DNA of 5,562 nt. Source: Thermoleophilia bacterium. Its GTDB lineage: Bacteria; Actinomycetota; Thermoleophilia; Miltoncostaeales; Miltoncostaeaceae. Shown here piece by piece: positions 1-4,385 of this stretch. The stretch is from positions 1 through 5,562 of the forward strand of contig JAEMRL010000191.1 of assembly GCA_016463385.1 (NCBI GenBank). Reading direction: 5' to 3'. Both the position numbers and the translations under genes were made by a program. The notes below the pieces were generated by a model. That model saw only the letters and a program-made list of their open reading frames with translations, made no database searches and was not told the DNA's origin. The stretch's first letter is position 1. Each line of letters begins with the position of its first letter.

Positions 1-870
1 GTGGCCATGGGCCTCGCCGCGTCGGGCCCGGTCTCGCGGCGCATCGTGCTCTCCGACGGGCGGGCCTTCGAGATGGAGGCGTGGGCGGTGCCCGGCGGGC
101 GCGTGGTCGCCGTCGGCGAGCGCACCGAGCAGGCCCGGATGGAGGCGATGCGACGCCAGGTGACCGGCGCGGCGGCGCGCCACCTGCAGGCGCCGGTGTC
201 GGAGATCCAGGCGCTCGGATCGGACCTGCTCGGTCACGTCCCCGCGTCGGCGGTGCCGGCCGTGCGGCGCATCCAGGCGGCGGGCGACCGCATGGAGCGC
301 CTCGTCTCGCAGTTGCTGCGGGGCACCGCCAACGATCCCCGTGCGCATCCGGTGCGGCTGCGGCCGGTCGGGGCCGCCGGCATGGCCTACGGGCTCGGCG
401 CCTCCTTCGACCGGCGGCTCCGCGACCGCGGCCTGCGGCTCGAGACCGACCTCCCGGTCGATCTTCCGCCGCTGCGCACGGATGCGGCGCTCGCCCACGA
501 GATCCTCTCGGAGCTGATCGCGAACGCCGCCACCTTCACGCCCCGCGGGGGAACGATCACACTCGCCGGCCGGGCTCTGCCGGGCGGCCGGGTGGCGCTG
601 ACGGTCACCGACACCGGGCCCGGGGTGCGTCCCGATGAGCTGGCCGTCGTGGGCGAGCGCTTCGCGCGCGGCGCCGGCGCCAACGGCTTCCCGGGCGCGG
701 GTCTGGGGCTCGGCGTCGCGCGGGCGCTCGCCGAGCGCCTCGGCGGGAGCCTCACGATCGAGGCGGGGCCCGGGGGCCGCGCGCGGCTGGAGCTCCCCGC
801 CGCGCTCAGCCCGGCGATCCCGGAGCCGCTCCCTGGGCCGGCGGCGCCGGCGCCAGCCGCCGTTCCATGA
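1..870 (+). CDS. PAS-type sensor histidine kinase, C-terminal part (5' end probably outside the window)
   Basis: This is the transmitter part of a two-component sensor kinase, which would use ATP to phosphorylate itself and then a response regulator. Residues 12-45 look like the last strands of a PAS domain leading into a linker helix. The dimerisation/H-box helices lie at about 46-108. The ATPase domain is well preserved: N-box ELIANAATF (171-179, Asn175), G1 box DTGPG (204-208) and G2 box GAGLGLG (232-238), followed by the usual GGSLTIEAGPGGRARLELP ending. A Pro/Ala-rich tail of about 20 residues follows. The frame is open from base 1 with GTG there, but the PAS remnant suggests the true start is upstream, so I treat the gene as 5'-partial. 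Oddity: aligned on the H-box proline (Pro65), the usual phospho-acceptor position is Arg60 and the only nearby histidine is His61, one residue late. The partner regulator and signal are not visible. The 3' end overlaps the convergent GNAT gene by 65 bp. Confidence 0.88.
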   Translation: MAMGLAASGPVSRRIVLSDGRAFEMEAWAVPGGRVVAVGERTEQARMEAMRRQVTGAAARHLQAPVSEIQALGSDLLGHVPASAVPAVRRIQAAGDRMERLVSQLLRGTANDPRAHPVRLRPVGAAGMAYGLGASFDRRLRDRGLRLETDLPVDLPPLRTDAALAHEILSELIANAATFTPRGGTITLAGRALPGGRVALTVTDTGPGVRPDELAVVGERFARGAGANGFPGAGLGLGVARALAERLGGSLTIEAGPGGRARLELPAALSPAIPEPLPGPAAPAPAAVP

Positions 871-1459
871 GGATCGCCCCGGGGGCCCGGAACAGCAGGC
901 GCCCGGCCAGGACGCGCCGCCGCCGCCGTTCGCCGAAGCCCGCCCGGGCGTAGAGGGCCCGCCCGGCGACGTTGCCGACGGTGACCCACAGGGTCAGCCT
1001 CCGCCGGCCGGCCTCGGCCGCTTCCACCGCGCAGGTCTCGAGCAGGGCGCGCCCCACTCCGCGCCGCCGCGCCCAGTCGGCGACCGCCAGCTCGTCGATG
1101 TAGGCCTCGTCGGCGTCGAGCTGGCCGTGGCCGAGGAGGCTGAGCACGAGCGTCGCCCGGATCGCGCGCGGCCATCCGACCGCCTCGGCGACGGCGGCGG
1201 GGAAGCCCTCGTCGGCATCGCGCCCGAGGCTCATCGTGACGCTGCCCGCCACGCGGCCGTCGATCTCCGCGACCCAGCGCCGGTTCGTCCCCGGCCCCGC
1301 GACGTCCCGCCGCACCAGCGCGGCGATCGCCGCCTGCGCGCCCGCGCCGAGCGCGGGGCGGTACTTGTCGCCGAGCGCCTCGGCGACGAGCGCCGCGACG
1401 GCCTCGGCGTCGTCCTCCGCGGCGGCGCGGACGGCCACGGGGGCGGGGGGCGTGGACAT
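806..1459 (-). CDS. GNAT family N-acetyltransferase
   Basis: A 217-residue protein of the GCN5-related acetyltransferase fold, which transfers acetyl from acetyl-CoA to an amine; the substrate cannot be told from sequence. Residues 8-25 (VAVRAAAEDDAEAVAALV) form the typical first strand and helix. WVAEIDGRVAGSVTMSLG (62-79) is the beta2-beta3 hairpin. Motif A is YIDELAVADWARRRGVGRALL (120-140), with the acetyl-CoA pyrophosphate loop RRRGVG at 131-136 fitting R/Q-x-x-G-x-G/A. Motif B contains N163, then ALYARAGF (168-175). Length is normal to slightly long for a single-domain GNAT. I chose the ATG at 1459 because the family homology begins a few residues later and a -10-like TACGAT lies 8 nt upstream, suggesting a leaderless mRNA. 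The open frame extends upstream to 1633 but that stretch is antisense to the peroxiredoxin gene. The gene is divergent from that gene and overlaps the kinase gene at its 3' end (806-870). Confidence 0.9.
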   Translation of the reverse strand: MSTPPAPVAVRAAAEDDAEAVAALVAEALGDKYRPALGAGAQAAIAALVRRDVAGPGTNRRWVAEIDGRVAGSVTMSLGRDADEGFPAAVAEAVGWPRAIRATLVLSLLGHGQLDADEAYIDELAVADWARRRGVGRALLETCAVEAAEAGRRRLTLWVTVGNVAGRALYARAGFGERRRRRVLAGRLLFRAPGAILMERRLAPAPPAQGAAPGSPG

Positions 1460-1467
1460 CGTCCGCG

Positions 1468-1473
1468 ATCGTA
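1468..1473 (-). promoter_or_regulatory. Candidate -10 element of the GNAT gene (leaderless start)
   Basis: On the minus strand TACGAT matches the TAnnnT -10 consensus and ends 8 nt before the ATG at 1459. Transcription would start at or next to the A of the start codon. There is no purine-rich ribosome binding site between them. No convincing -35 hexamer is visible 16-18 nt upstream. This is pattern-based inference. Confidence 0.4.
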
Positions 1474-1500
1474 GCCCGTCGCCACCGCCCGCCGGCTCGG

Positions 1501-1506
1501 TAGCCT
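1501..1506 (+). promoter_or_regulatory. Candidate -10 element of the peroxiredoxin operon
   Basis: TAGCCT fits TAnnnT and lies 32 nt before the ATG at 1539. It would give a leader of about 26 nt that contains the GGAGG ribosome binding site at 1528-1532. No good -35 element is visible. With the divergent GNAT promoter it occupies the 79-nt gap 1460-1538. Confidence 0.35.
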
Positions 1507-1527
1507 CCGGTCGGTCCCCACGTCCAC

Positions 1528-1532
1528 GGAGG
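1528..1532 (+). promoter_or_regulatory. Shine-Dalgarno GGAGG for the peroxiredoxin gene
   Basis: GGAGG sits 6 nt before the ATG at 1539. This fixes the start there, against an open frame that continues upstream through the GNAT gene to 1236. Confidence 0.8.
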
Positions 1533-1538
1533 TCACAC

Positions 1539-2000
1539 ATGGCGCGACTCGAGGCGGGGCAGCCGGCCCCCGATTTCTCCCTGGAGGCGGATGACGGCTC
1601 CACGGTCGACCTGGCGAGCCTGCGGGGCACCACGGTCGCCCTCTACTTCTATCCCAAGGACGACACCACGGGCTGCACCGCCCAGGCGTGCGAGTTCCGG
1701 GACATGAAGGCCGACTACGACGCCGCCGGCGTGCGGGTGATCGGGGTCAGCCCCGACCCCCTGAAGAGTCACGTCAAGTTCCGCGACAAGCACGACCTGC
1801 CCTTCACGCTCCTCAGCGACCCCGAGCACACGGCCGCCGAGGCCTACGGCGTCTGGGTCGAGAAGTCGATGTACGGGCGCACCTACATGGGAATCGAGCG
1901 CAGCACCTTCGTGATCGGTCCCGACGGTGTCCTCAGGGAGGCGCTCTACAAGGTGAAGCCCAAGGGCCACGCGGCGTCGGTGCTCGAGCTGGCCTCCTGA
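1539..2000 (+). CDS. bcp: Thioredoxin-dependent thiol peroxidase (Bcp/PrxQ-type peroxiredoxin)
   Basis: A 153-residue cytoplasmic peroxiredoxin that reduces hydrogen peroxide and organic hydroperoxides using a cysteine, with reduction by thioredoxin or an equivalent. The N-terminus LEAGQPAPDFSLEADDGSTV is typical of the AhpC/TSA fold. The active-site signature PxxxTxxC is present as Pro39, Thr43 and peroxidatic Cys46. Cys51 follows five residues later in the same helix, the arrangement of Bcp enzymes that resolve the sulfenic acid within one subunit. Arg121 (in ERSTFVIGPDG) is the conserved active-site arginine. Length is normal for Bcp (about 150-160 residues). The start at ATG 1539 is set by GGAGG 6 nt upstream. 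It leads a tight three-gene run with a GGCT-like gene (10-nt gap) and a rhodanese. No signal peptide is present. All key residues are there, so it should be active. Confidence 0.96.
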   Translation: MARLEAGQPAPDFSLEADDGSTVDLASLRGTTVALYFYPKDDTTGCTAQACEFRDMKADYDAAGVRVIGVSPDPLKSHVKFRDKHDLPFTLLSDPEHTAAEAYGVWVEKSMYGRTYMGIERSTFVIGPDGVLREALYKVKPKGHAASVLELAS

Positions 2001-2010
2001 GCACGCGGCC

Positions 2011-2616
2011 GTGAGGGGCGACGGCTCGCCGGTGCCGCAGCGCCGGCTGGCGATCCTCGCCTACGGGTCCCTGATCCACTCGCCCGGCGCCGTGCTGGCG
2101 CCGCGGATCGCATCCGTCGAGCCCTGCCGGACGCCGTTCCCGGTGGAGTACGGCCGGGCGTCGCGCCGGTGGGGCGGCGGGCCCGTGCTGGTCCCGCACG
2201 CCCGCGGCGGCCCGGTGGCCGGCGCGCTGCTCCTCCTCGCCGACGACGTCGACCTCGGCGAGGCCGTCGAGATGCTGGTGGTCCGCGAGGGCCTCGAGGA
2301 CGCCCGCGGCGTCGTGGCGGTGGACATGCCCGGCGAGCGCCTCGTCCTCGCCGCCTCGCTGCCGCGCAACCTCCCGGCTCCCGACATGACCGCCCAGGCC
2401 CTCGCGCGGAGGGCCGTCGCGAGCGGCCGCAACGGTCCCCGAAACGGGGTGGCCTATCTCGCCGGGGCCCTGCGCTCGGGCATCGAGACCCCTCTCAGCG
2501 CGGCCTACGCCGCCGCCGTGACGGAGTTGCTCGGCGTGGGCTCGCTGGAGGAGGCCGAGCGGCTGGTAGCGTTGGATCGACCTGAGGCGGACGGGGGTGA
2601 CGATGGGCTGGGATGA
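2011..2616 (+). CDS. Gamma-glutamylcyclotransferase-like (GGCT-fold) protein
   Basis: A 201-residue protein with the hallmark of the GGCT/ChaC/AIG2 superfamily: a short N-terminal strand LAILAYGSL ending in YGSL (18-21), the loop that binds the gamma-glutamyl substrate. TPFPVEYGRASRRWGGGPVLVP (41-62) and PVAGALLLLADD (68-79) follow as the next barrel strands. VREGLEDARG (91-100) is where the family usually has its catalytic acid; Glu93 is the best candidate. The C-terminal NGVAYLAGALRSGIETPLSAAY (145-166) also looks like GGCT-like proteins I recall. Known members release 5-oxoproline from gamma-glutamyl amines or glutathione. Most actinobacteria lack glutathione, so the substrate here is open. 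The start is uncertain: GTG 2011 lacks a ribosome binding site, while in-frame GTG 2032 has GAGGGG (2013-2018) 13 nt upstream and would remove 7 residues ahead of the fold. The gene lies 10 nt after the peroxiredoxin gene and overlaps the rhodanese gene by 14 nt. Confidence 0.72.
   Translation: MRGDGSPVPQRRLAILAYGSLIHSPGAVLAPRIASVEPCRTPFPVEYGRASRRWGGGPVLVPHARGGPVAGALLLLADDVDLGEAVEMLVVREGLEDARGVVAVDMPGERLVLAASLPRNLPAPDMTAQALARRAVASGRNGPRNGVAYLAGALRSGIETPLSAAYAAAVTELLGVGSLEEAERLVALDRPEADGGDDGLG
2593..2600 (+). promoter_or_regulatory. Shine-Dalgarno for the rhodanese gene, inside the preceding CDS
   Basis: GGGGGTGA matches the extended anti-16S complement GGAGGTGA at 7 of 8 bases. Its G-run ends 5 nt before the ATG at 2603. 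It lies inside the last codons of the GGCT-like gene, so ribosomes finishing that gene can restart directly. It also argues for ATG 2603 over GTG 2597, which falls within the site. Confidence 0.65.
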
Positions 2617-2944
2617 CGTTTCGCGGTGGCAGCCGGTCGATCTCGCGGCCGCGTTCAAGATGGGCGACGCGGTCCAGCCGGTCGACGTGCGCGACCTCGG
2701 CTACCGCGAGTCGGATGTCCAGGTGAAGGGCGCCGTGCGCATCGACCCGATGGAGTTCGAGTCGCAGATCGCCGGGCTGCCCCCGGGGCGCGAGCTGGTC
2801 TTCTACTGCGACCGGCCGGGCGAGGCGAAGAGCCTCACGATCGCGATGTGGGCCTTCGACAACGGCCGCTCACGGGTCGGCGTCCTGGTCGGCGGCTGGG
2901 CCGCGTGGCAGGACGCCGGTTACCCGGTGGAGCCGAAGGCCTAG
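2603..2944 (+). CDS. Single-domain rhodanese-like protein
   Basis: A 113-residue protein consisting of one rhodanese domain, which carries sulfur as a persulfide on a cysteine (thiosulfate:cyanide-type sulfurtransferase or sulfur carrier). PVDVRDLGYRESDVQVKGAVRI (26-47) is the family's substrate-side strand and loop; the common GHI is replaced by DVQVKGAV. LVFYC (65-69) brings in active-site Cys69, followed by the loop DRPGEAKS. VLVGGWAAWQDAGYPVE (94-110) is the diagnostic C-terminal end. The loop is not the plain CxxGxRS form; it looks closer to a C-x-C-P-x-E-A variant I recall, but with Arg71 where that variant has a second cysteine. The start ATG 2603 is chosen from the GGGGGTGA site just upstream; GTG 2597 would add two residues. 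The gene overlaps the GGCT-like gene by 14 nt, so translation is probably coupled. Its 3' end is 7 nt from the convergent gene at 2952. Confidence 0.88.
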   Translation: MGWDDVSRWQPVDLAAAFKMGDAVQPVDVRDLGYRESDVQVKGAVRIDPMEFESQIAGLPPGRELVFYCDRPGEAKSLTIAMWAFDNGRSRVGVLVGGWAAWQDAGYPVEPKA

Positions 2945-2951
2945 GAGCGGA

Positions 2952-3275
2952 TCAGGCGGTGCCGCGGGGGCGCAGGCCGTAGGTGCTCTCGAGCCACTCG
3001 GGGAGCACGGCGGCGATGCCGCGGCACAGCAGCTCGCGCTCGGAGATCGCGACGCGGGCCGCGACCTCGAGGGCCAGGCGGGCGTCGTCGCTGCGGATCC
3101 CGCTCACGCCCTCGACCGTCTTGTCGGCCTCGGCGCGGTTGTAGACCATGGCGCGGGCCGCCATCGGCCAGTGCTCCTTGGTCCACTCGATCAGCGCGGT
3201 CTCGAGCGTGGTGGGGTCGTACTCCAGAAGAGCCTTCTGGAGGGCGTTCGGCGTTGCGTCGCTGTCTCGCTGCAT
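2952..3275 (-). CDS. Small helical protein of unknown function
   Basis: A 107-residue protein I cannot place in a family. It appears wholly alpha-helical and soluble, with no signal peptide or membrane segment. Segments include ALQKALLEYD (11-20), TLETALIEWTKEHWPMAARAMVYNR (23-47), then SDDARLALEVAARVAISERELLCRGIAAVLPEWLE (62-96). Three tryptophans (31, 36, 94) and one cysteine (84) may mark the core. Coding character is good: G or C at most third positions and a balanced amino-acid mix, unlike the Arg/Pro-rich reading of the other frames. The start ATG 3275 has GAGG five bases upstream on its strand (GAGGTGAGC-ATG); in-frame GTG 3281 overlaps that site and is less likely. A -10-like TACACT at 3312-3307 would give a leader of about 25 nt. 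The gene is convergent with the rhodanese gene (7-nt gap) and divergent from the GYD gene. A regulatory or scaffold role is possible, but nothing in the sequence shows it. Confidence 0.75.
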   Translation of the reverse strand: MQRDSDATPNALQKALLEYDPTTLETALIEWTKEHWPMAARAMVYNRAEADKTVEGVSGIRSDDARLALEVAARVAISERELLCRGIAAVLPEWLESTYGLRPRGTA

Positions 3276-3306
3276 GCTCACCTCGAAGGGGGGGTCGGCC
3301 CGGGGG

Positions 3307-3312
3307 AGTGTA
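3307..3312 (-). promoter_or_regulatory. Candidate -10 element for the 107-residue helical protein
   Basis: On the minus strand TACACT fits TAnnnT and lies 31 nt before the ATG at 3275. The implied leader carries the GAGG site. A -35 element is not evident. Confidence 0.35.
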
Positions 3313-3383
3313 GTCCTCCCGCGGCGCGGCCCGCCGGGCGGTCGCGGGAGGCGCCGCGCCGGGTGCGCGCCCGCCCGCGGGCG

Positions 3384-3389
3384 TAGACT
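3384..3389 (+). promoter_or_regulatory. Candidate -10 element of the GYD gene (leaderless start)
   Basis: TAGACT fits TAnnnT and is followed by 7 nt and then the ATG at 3397, so transcription would begin at the start codon. No ribosome binding site is present in that gap. Confidence 0.42.
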
Positions 3390-3396
3390 CGTCGCG

Positions 3397-3702
3397 ATGC
3401 GGACGTTCCTCCTGCTCTCGTCCCTGAGCCCGCAGGGTCTCCAGACCCTCGCGGCCACGCCCGAACGCCTCTTCGAGGTCAACCGGGAGATCGAGCGGCT
3501 GGGCGGGCGCGTCGTGAAGCAGTGGGCCCTGCTCGGCGCCTACGACTTCCTCAGCGTCGTCGAGGCGCCCGAGGCGCTCACCATCACCAAGCTGACGATC
3601 GAGCTGAGCTCGCGCGGCAGCGCCAGCTTCGAGGTCCTCGCCGCGATCCCCGTGGATGAGCTGATCGCCTCGCTCGGACCCCCGGAGCCGGACTCCGGCT
3701 AG
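3397..3702 (+). CDS. GYD domain-containing protein
   Basis: A 101-residue single-domain protein of the GYD family (a dimeric alpha/beta ferredoxin-like fold by family knowledge; its biochemical role is not established). The N-terminal strand MRTFLLLSSLSPQGLQTL, helix LFEVNREIERLGGRVVKQWALLG and the defining G-x-Y-D core at GAYDFLSVVEAPEA (48-61) are all visible. They are followed by a second helix ALTITKLTIELSSRGS and the strand SFEVLAAIPVDELIASL. In known members the first strand often reads Y-h-x-L-h-x-h-T; here it is FLLLSSLS. Length is normal (about 95-105). The start ATG 3397 fits the family N-terminus exactly. There is no Shine-Dalgarno sequence, but TAGACT lies 7 nt upstream, so a leaderless mRNA is likely. 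The gene is divergent from the 107-residue protein across a 121-nt gap and convergent with the zinc-ribbon gene 17 nt downstream. It is probably a single transcription unit. Confidence 0.88.
   Translation: MRTFLLLSSLSPQGLQTLAATPERLFEVNREIERLGGRVVKQWALLGAYDFLSVVEAPEALTITKLTIELSSRGSASFEVLAAIPVDELIASLGPPEPDSG
3686..3700 (+). terminator. Hairpin at the end of the GYD gene, possible terminator
   Basis: AGCCGG, loop ACT, CCGGCT is a perfect 6-bp stem running into the GYD stop codon (3700-3702). It lies between convergent genes, where a two-way terminator would be useful. There is no T-tract on either strand, so classic intrinsic termination is doubtful. Confidence 0.25.
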
Positions 3703-3719
3703 ACCCGCCGCCGGGGCCG

Positions 3720-3890
3720 TCAGCCCACCCGGCGCCACTCCTCCGAGCTGCACAGCGGGCAGAGGCCGAGCACCAGCACGCCGTCGTTCTCGCGGGGCGA
3801 GTTGACGAGCAGATCGCACTCGGCGCACCGGAACGTCCCGGTCACCTCGTCGCCGACCTGGAACAGCTCGCTCTTCTGGGTGCTCGACAT
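3720..3890 (-). CDS. Small zinc-ribbon protein
   Basis: A 56-residue protein built around one zinc ribbon. Two knuckles, CAEC (Cys22, Cys25) and CPLC (Cys44, Cys47), are separated by 18 residues and would bind one zinc ion. The N-terminal FQVGDEVTGTFRC and the middle LVNSPRENDGVLVLGLC give the beta-strands of the ribbon, and it ends SSEEWRRVG. Such free-standing ribbons often bind nucleic acid or protein, but the role here is unknown. I chose ATG 3890 because GGAGGT (3906-3901) lies 10 nt upstream. The ATG at 3908 would add six residues (MEVPPT), overlaps that very site, and has no site of its own. No promoter-like hexamer is clear between this gene and the upstream zinc-ribbon gene ending at 3977 (86-nt gap), so read-through from it is possible. 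It is convergent with the GYD gene. Confidence 0.8.
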   Translation of the reverse strand: MSSTQKSELFQVGDEVTGTFRCAECDLLVNSPRENDGVLVLGLCPLCSSEEWRRVG

Positions 3891-3958
3891 GGTCGGCGGT
3901 ACCTCCATCGCGTTCGGCGCCCACGGGATCGCGCCCCGCGGGCCGGGAAGTGGTGCGG

Positions 3959-3977
3959 GCCCCGTGCGGTGCGGGGC
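3959..3977 (-). terminator. Stem-loop just after the membrane zinc-ribbon gene, weak terminator candidate
   Basis: On the plus strand GCCCCG, loop TGCGGTG, CGGGGC gives a 6-bp stem with a 7-nt loop. It starts at the last base of the stop codon of the minus-strand gene ending at 3977. No T-run follows, so it may only attenuate or protect the mRNA end. Confidence 0.22.
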
Positions 3978-4264
3978 TAGGTGGCTACTGCGGCGACGAT
4001 GCTCGCCGCGGCCACGAGCGTGAAGAGCGTGAGGCCCACCGCCAGCAGGAGCCGCTCCGGGATCCCGCCGATCCGGCGGACGCCGTCCTCACCGCGGCGG
4101 GTCGCCAGCAGGCGGGGCAGGCCGCCCTCGTCGAGCCAGCGCTCGCAGTACGGGCAGAAACGCGCCTCGGCCAGCAACGGGAGACCGCAACGGTGGCATG
4201 CGGGCGTCTCGGAGCGGTGGTGTCCCTGAAGGTCGGACTCGGCTCTCACGCCGGTGACTCCCAT
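3977..4264 (-). CDS. Zinc-ribbon protein with C-terminal membrane helix
   Basis: A protein of up to 95 residues with two visible parts. A zinc ribbon is formed by CHRC (Cys23, Cys26) and CPYC (Cys37, Cys40), a double CxxC with a 10-residue spacer. After a charged linker (41-70), residues 71-94 (RLLLAVGLTLFTLVAAASIVAAVA) form one hydrophobic helix ending one residue before the C-terminus. This predicts a tail-anchored protein with the zinc ribbon in the cytoplasm. Function is unknown; such double-CxxC headers are common on small membrane proteins. The start is not certain. ATG 4264 gives MGVTGVRAES and has no ribosome binding site, whereas GTG 4249 has GGAG 8 nt upstream and gives a 90-residue protein. 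Both keep the ribbon and helix intact. A promoter-like TTGGAT-17 nt-TATGCT lies upstream at 4336-4308. The gene may be co-transcribed with the smaller zinc-ribbon gene 86 nt downstream. Confidence 0.8.
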   Translation of the reverse strand: MGVTGVRAESDLQGHHRSETPACHRCGLPLLAEARFCPYCERWLDEGGLPRLLATRRGEDGVRRIGGIPERLLLAVGLTLFTLVAAASIVAAVAT

Positions 4265-4307
4265 GCACTACGTGGCAGAACGCCCGGCGCCCGCCCGGCG
4301 TGGCGGA

Positions 4308-4336
4308 AGCATACACCGGGTCCGGAGACGATCCAA
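4308..4336 (-). promoter_or_regulatory. Sigma-70-like promoter for the membrane zinc-ribbon gene
   Basis: Reading the minus strand, TTGGAT (4336-4331) is followed by a 17-nt spacer and TATGCT (4313-4308). This is the best paired -35/-10 set in the window. The predicted transcription start is near 4301, about 36 nt before ATG 4264. It occupies the 121-nt gap 4265-4385, in which I see no gene. Confidence 0.45.
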
Positions 4337-4385
4337 CGCCCCCGCGGTCGCCCGGGACCCGCGCGGTGAACTGTTACGCGGCCGG

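Noticed and set aside
387..1175. A 262-codon minus-strand open frame across the kinase and GNAT 3' ends
   Set aside because: Its translation is Arg/Pro/Ala/Gly low-complexity with no domain. It is the antisense shadow of two genes with clear motifs in a high-GC sequence.
1533..1970. A 145-codon minus-strand open frame opposite the peroxiredoxin gene
   Set aside because: It is purely antisense to a gene with complete catalytic residues and shows no domain or initiation signal of its own.
3321..3383. GC-rich repeated motifs (CCGCCGGGCG, CGCCGCGCC, CCCGCCCGCGGGCG) between the helical protein and GYD genes, considered as an operator or small RNA
   Set aside because: They are short overlapping GC palindromes of the kind expected by chance at this composition. 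There is no spaced repeat unit, T-tract or independent promoter to support an RNA.
2941..3924. A 327-codon minus-strand open frame covering the helical protein, GYD and zinc-ribbon region
   Set aside because: It overlaps three better-supported genes, has skewed Arg/Pro/Gly/Ala composition and no family resemblance. Long spurious frames are expected at this GC content.
4265..4385. The gap between the membrane zinc-ribbon and coiled-coil genes, checked for a small gene or riboswitch
   Set aside because: Apart from the promoter-like TTGGAT/TATGCT pair I see no open frame with a start signal and no conserved RNA fold that I recognise.
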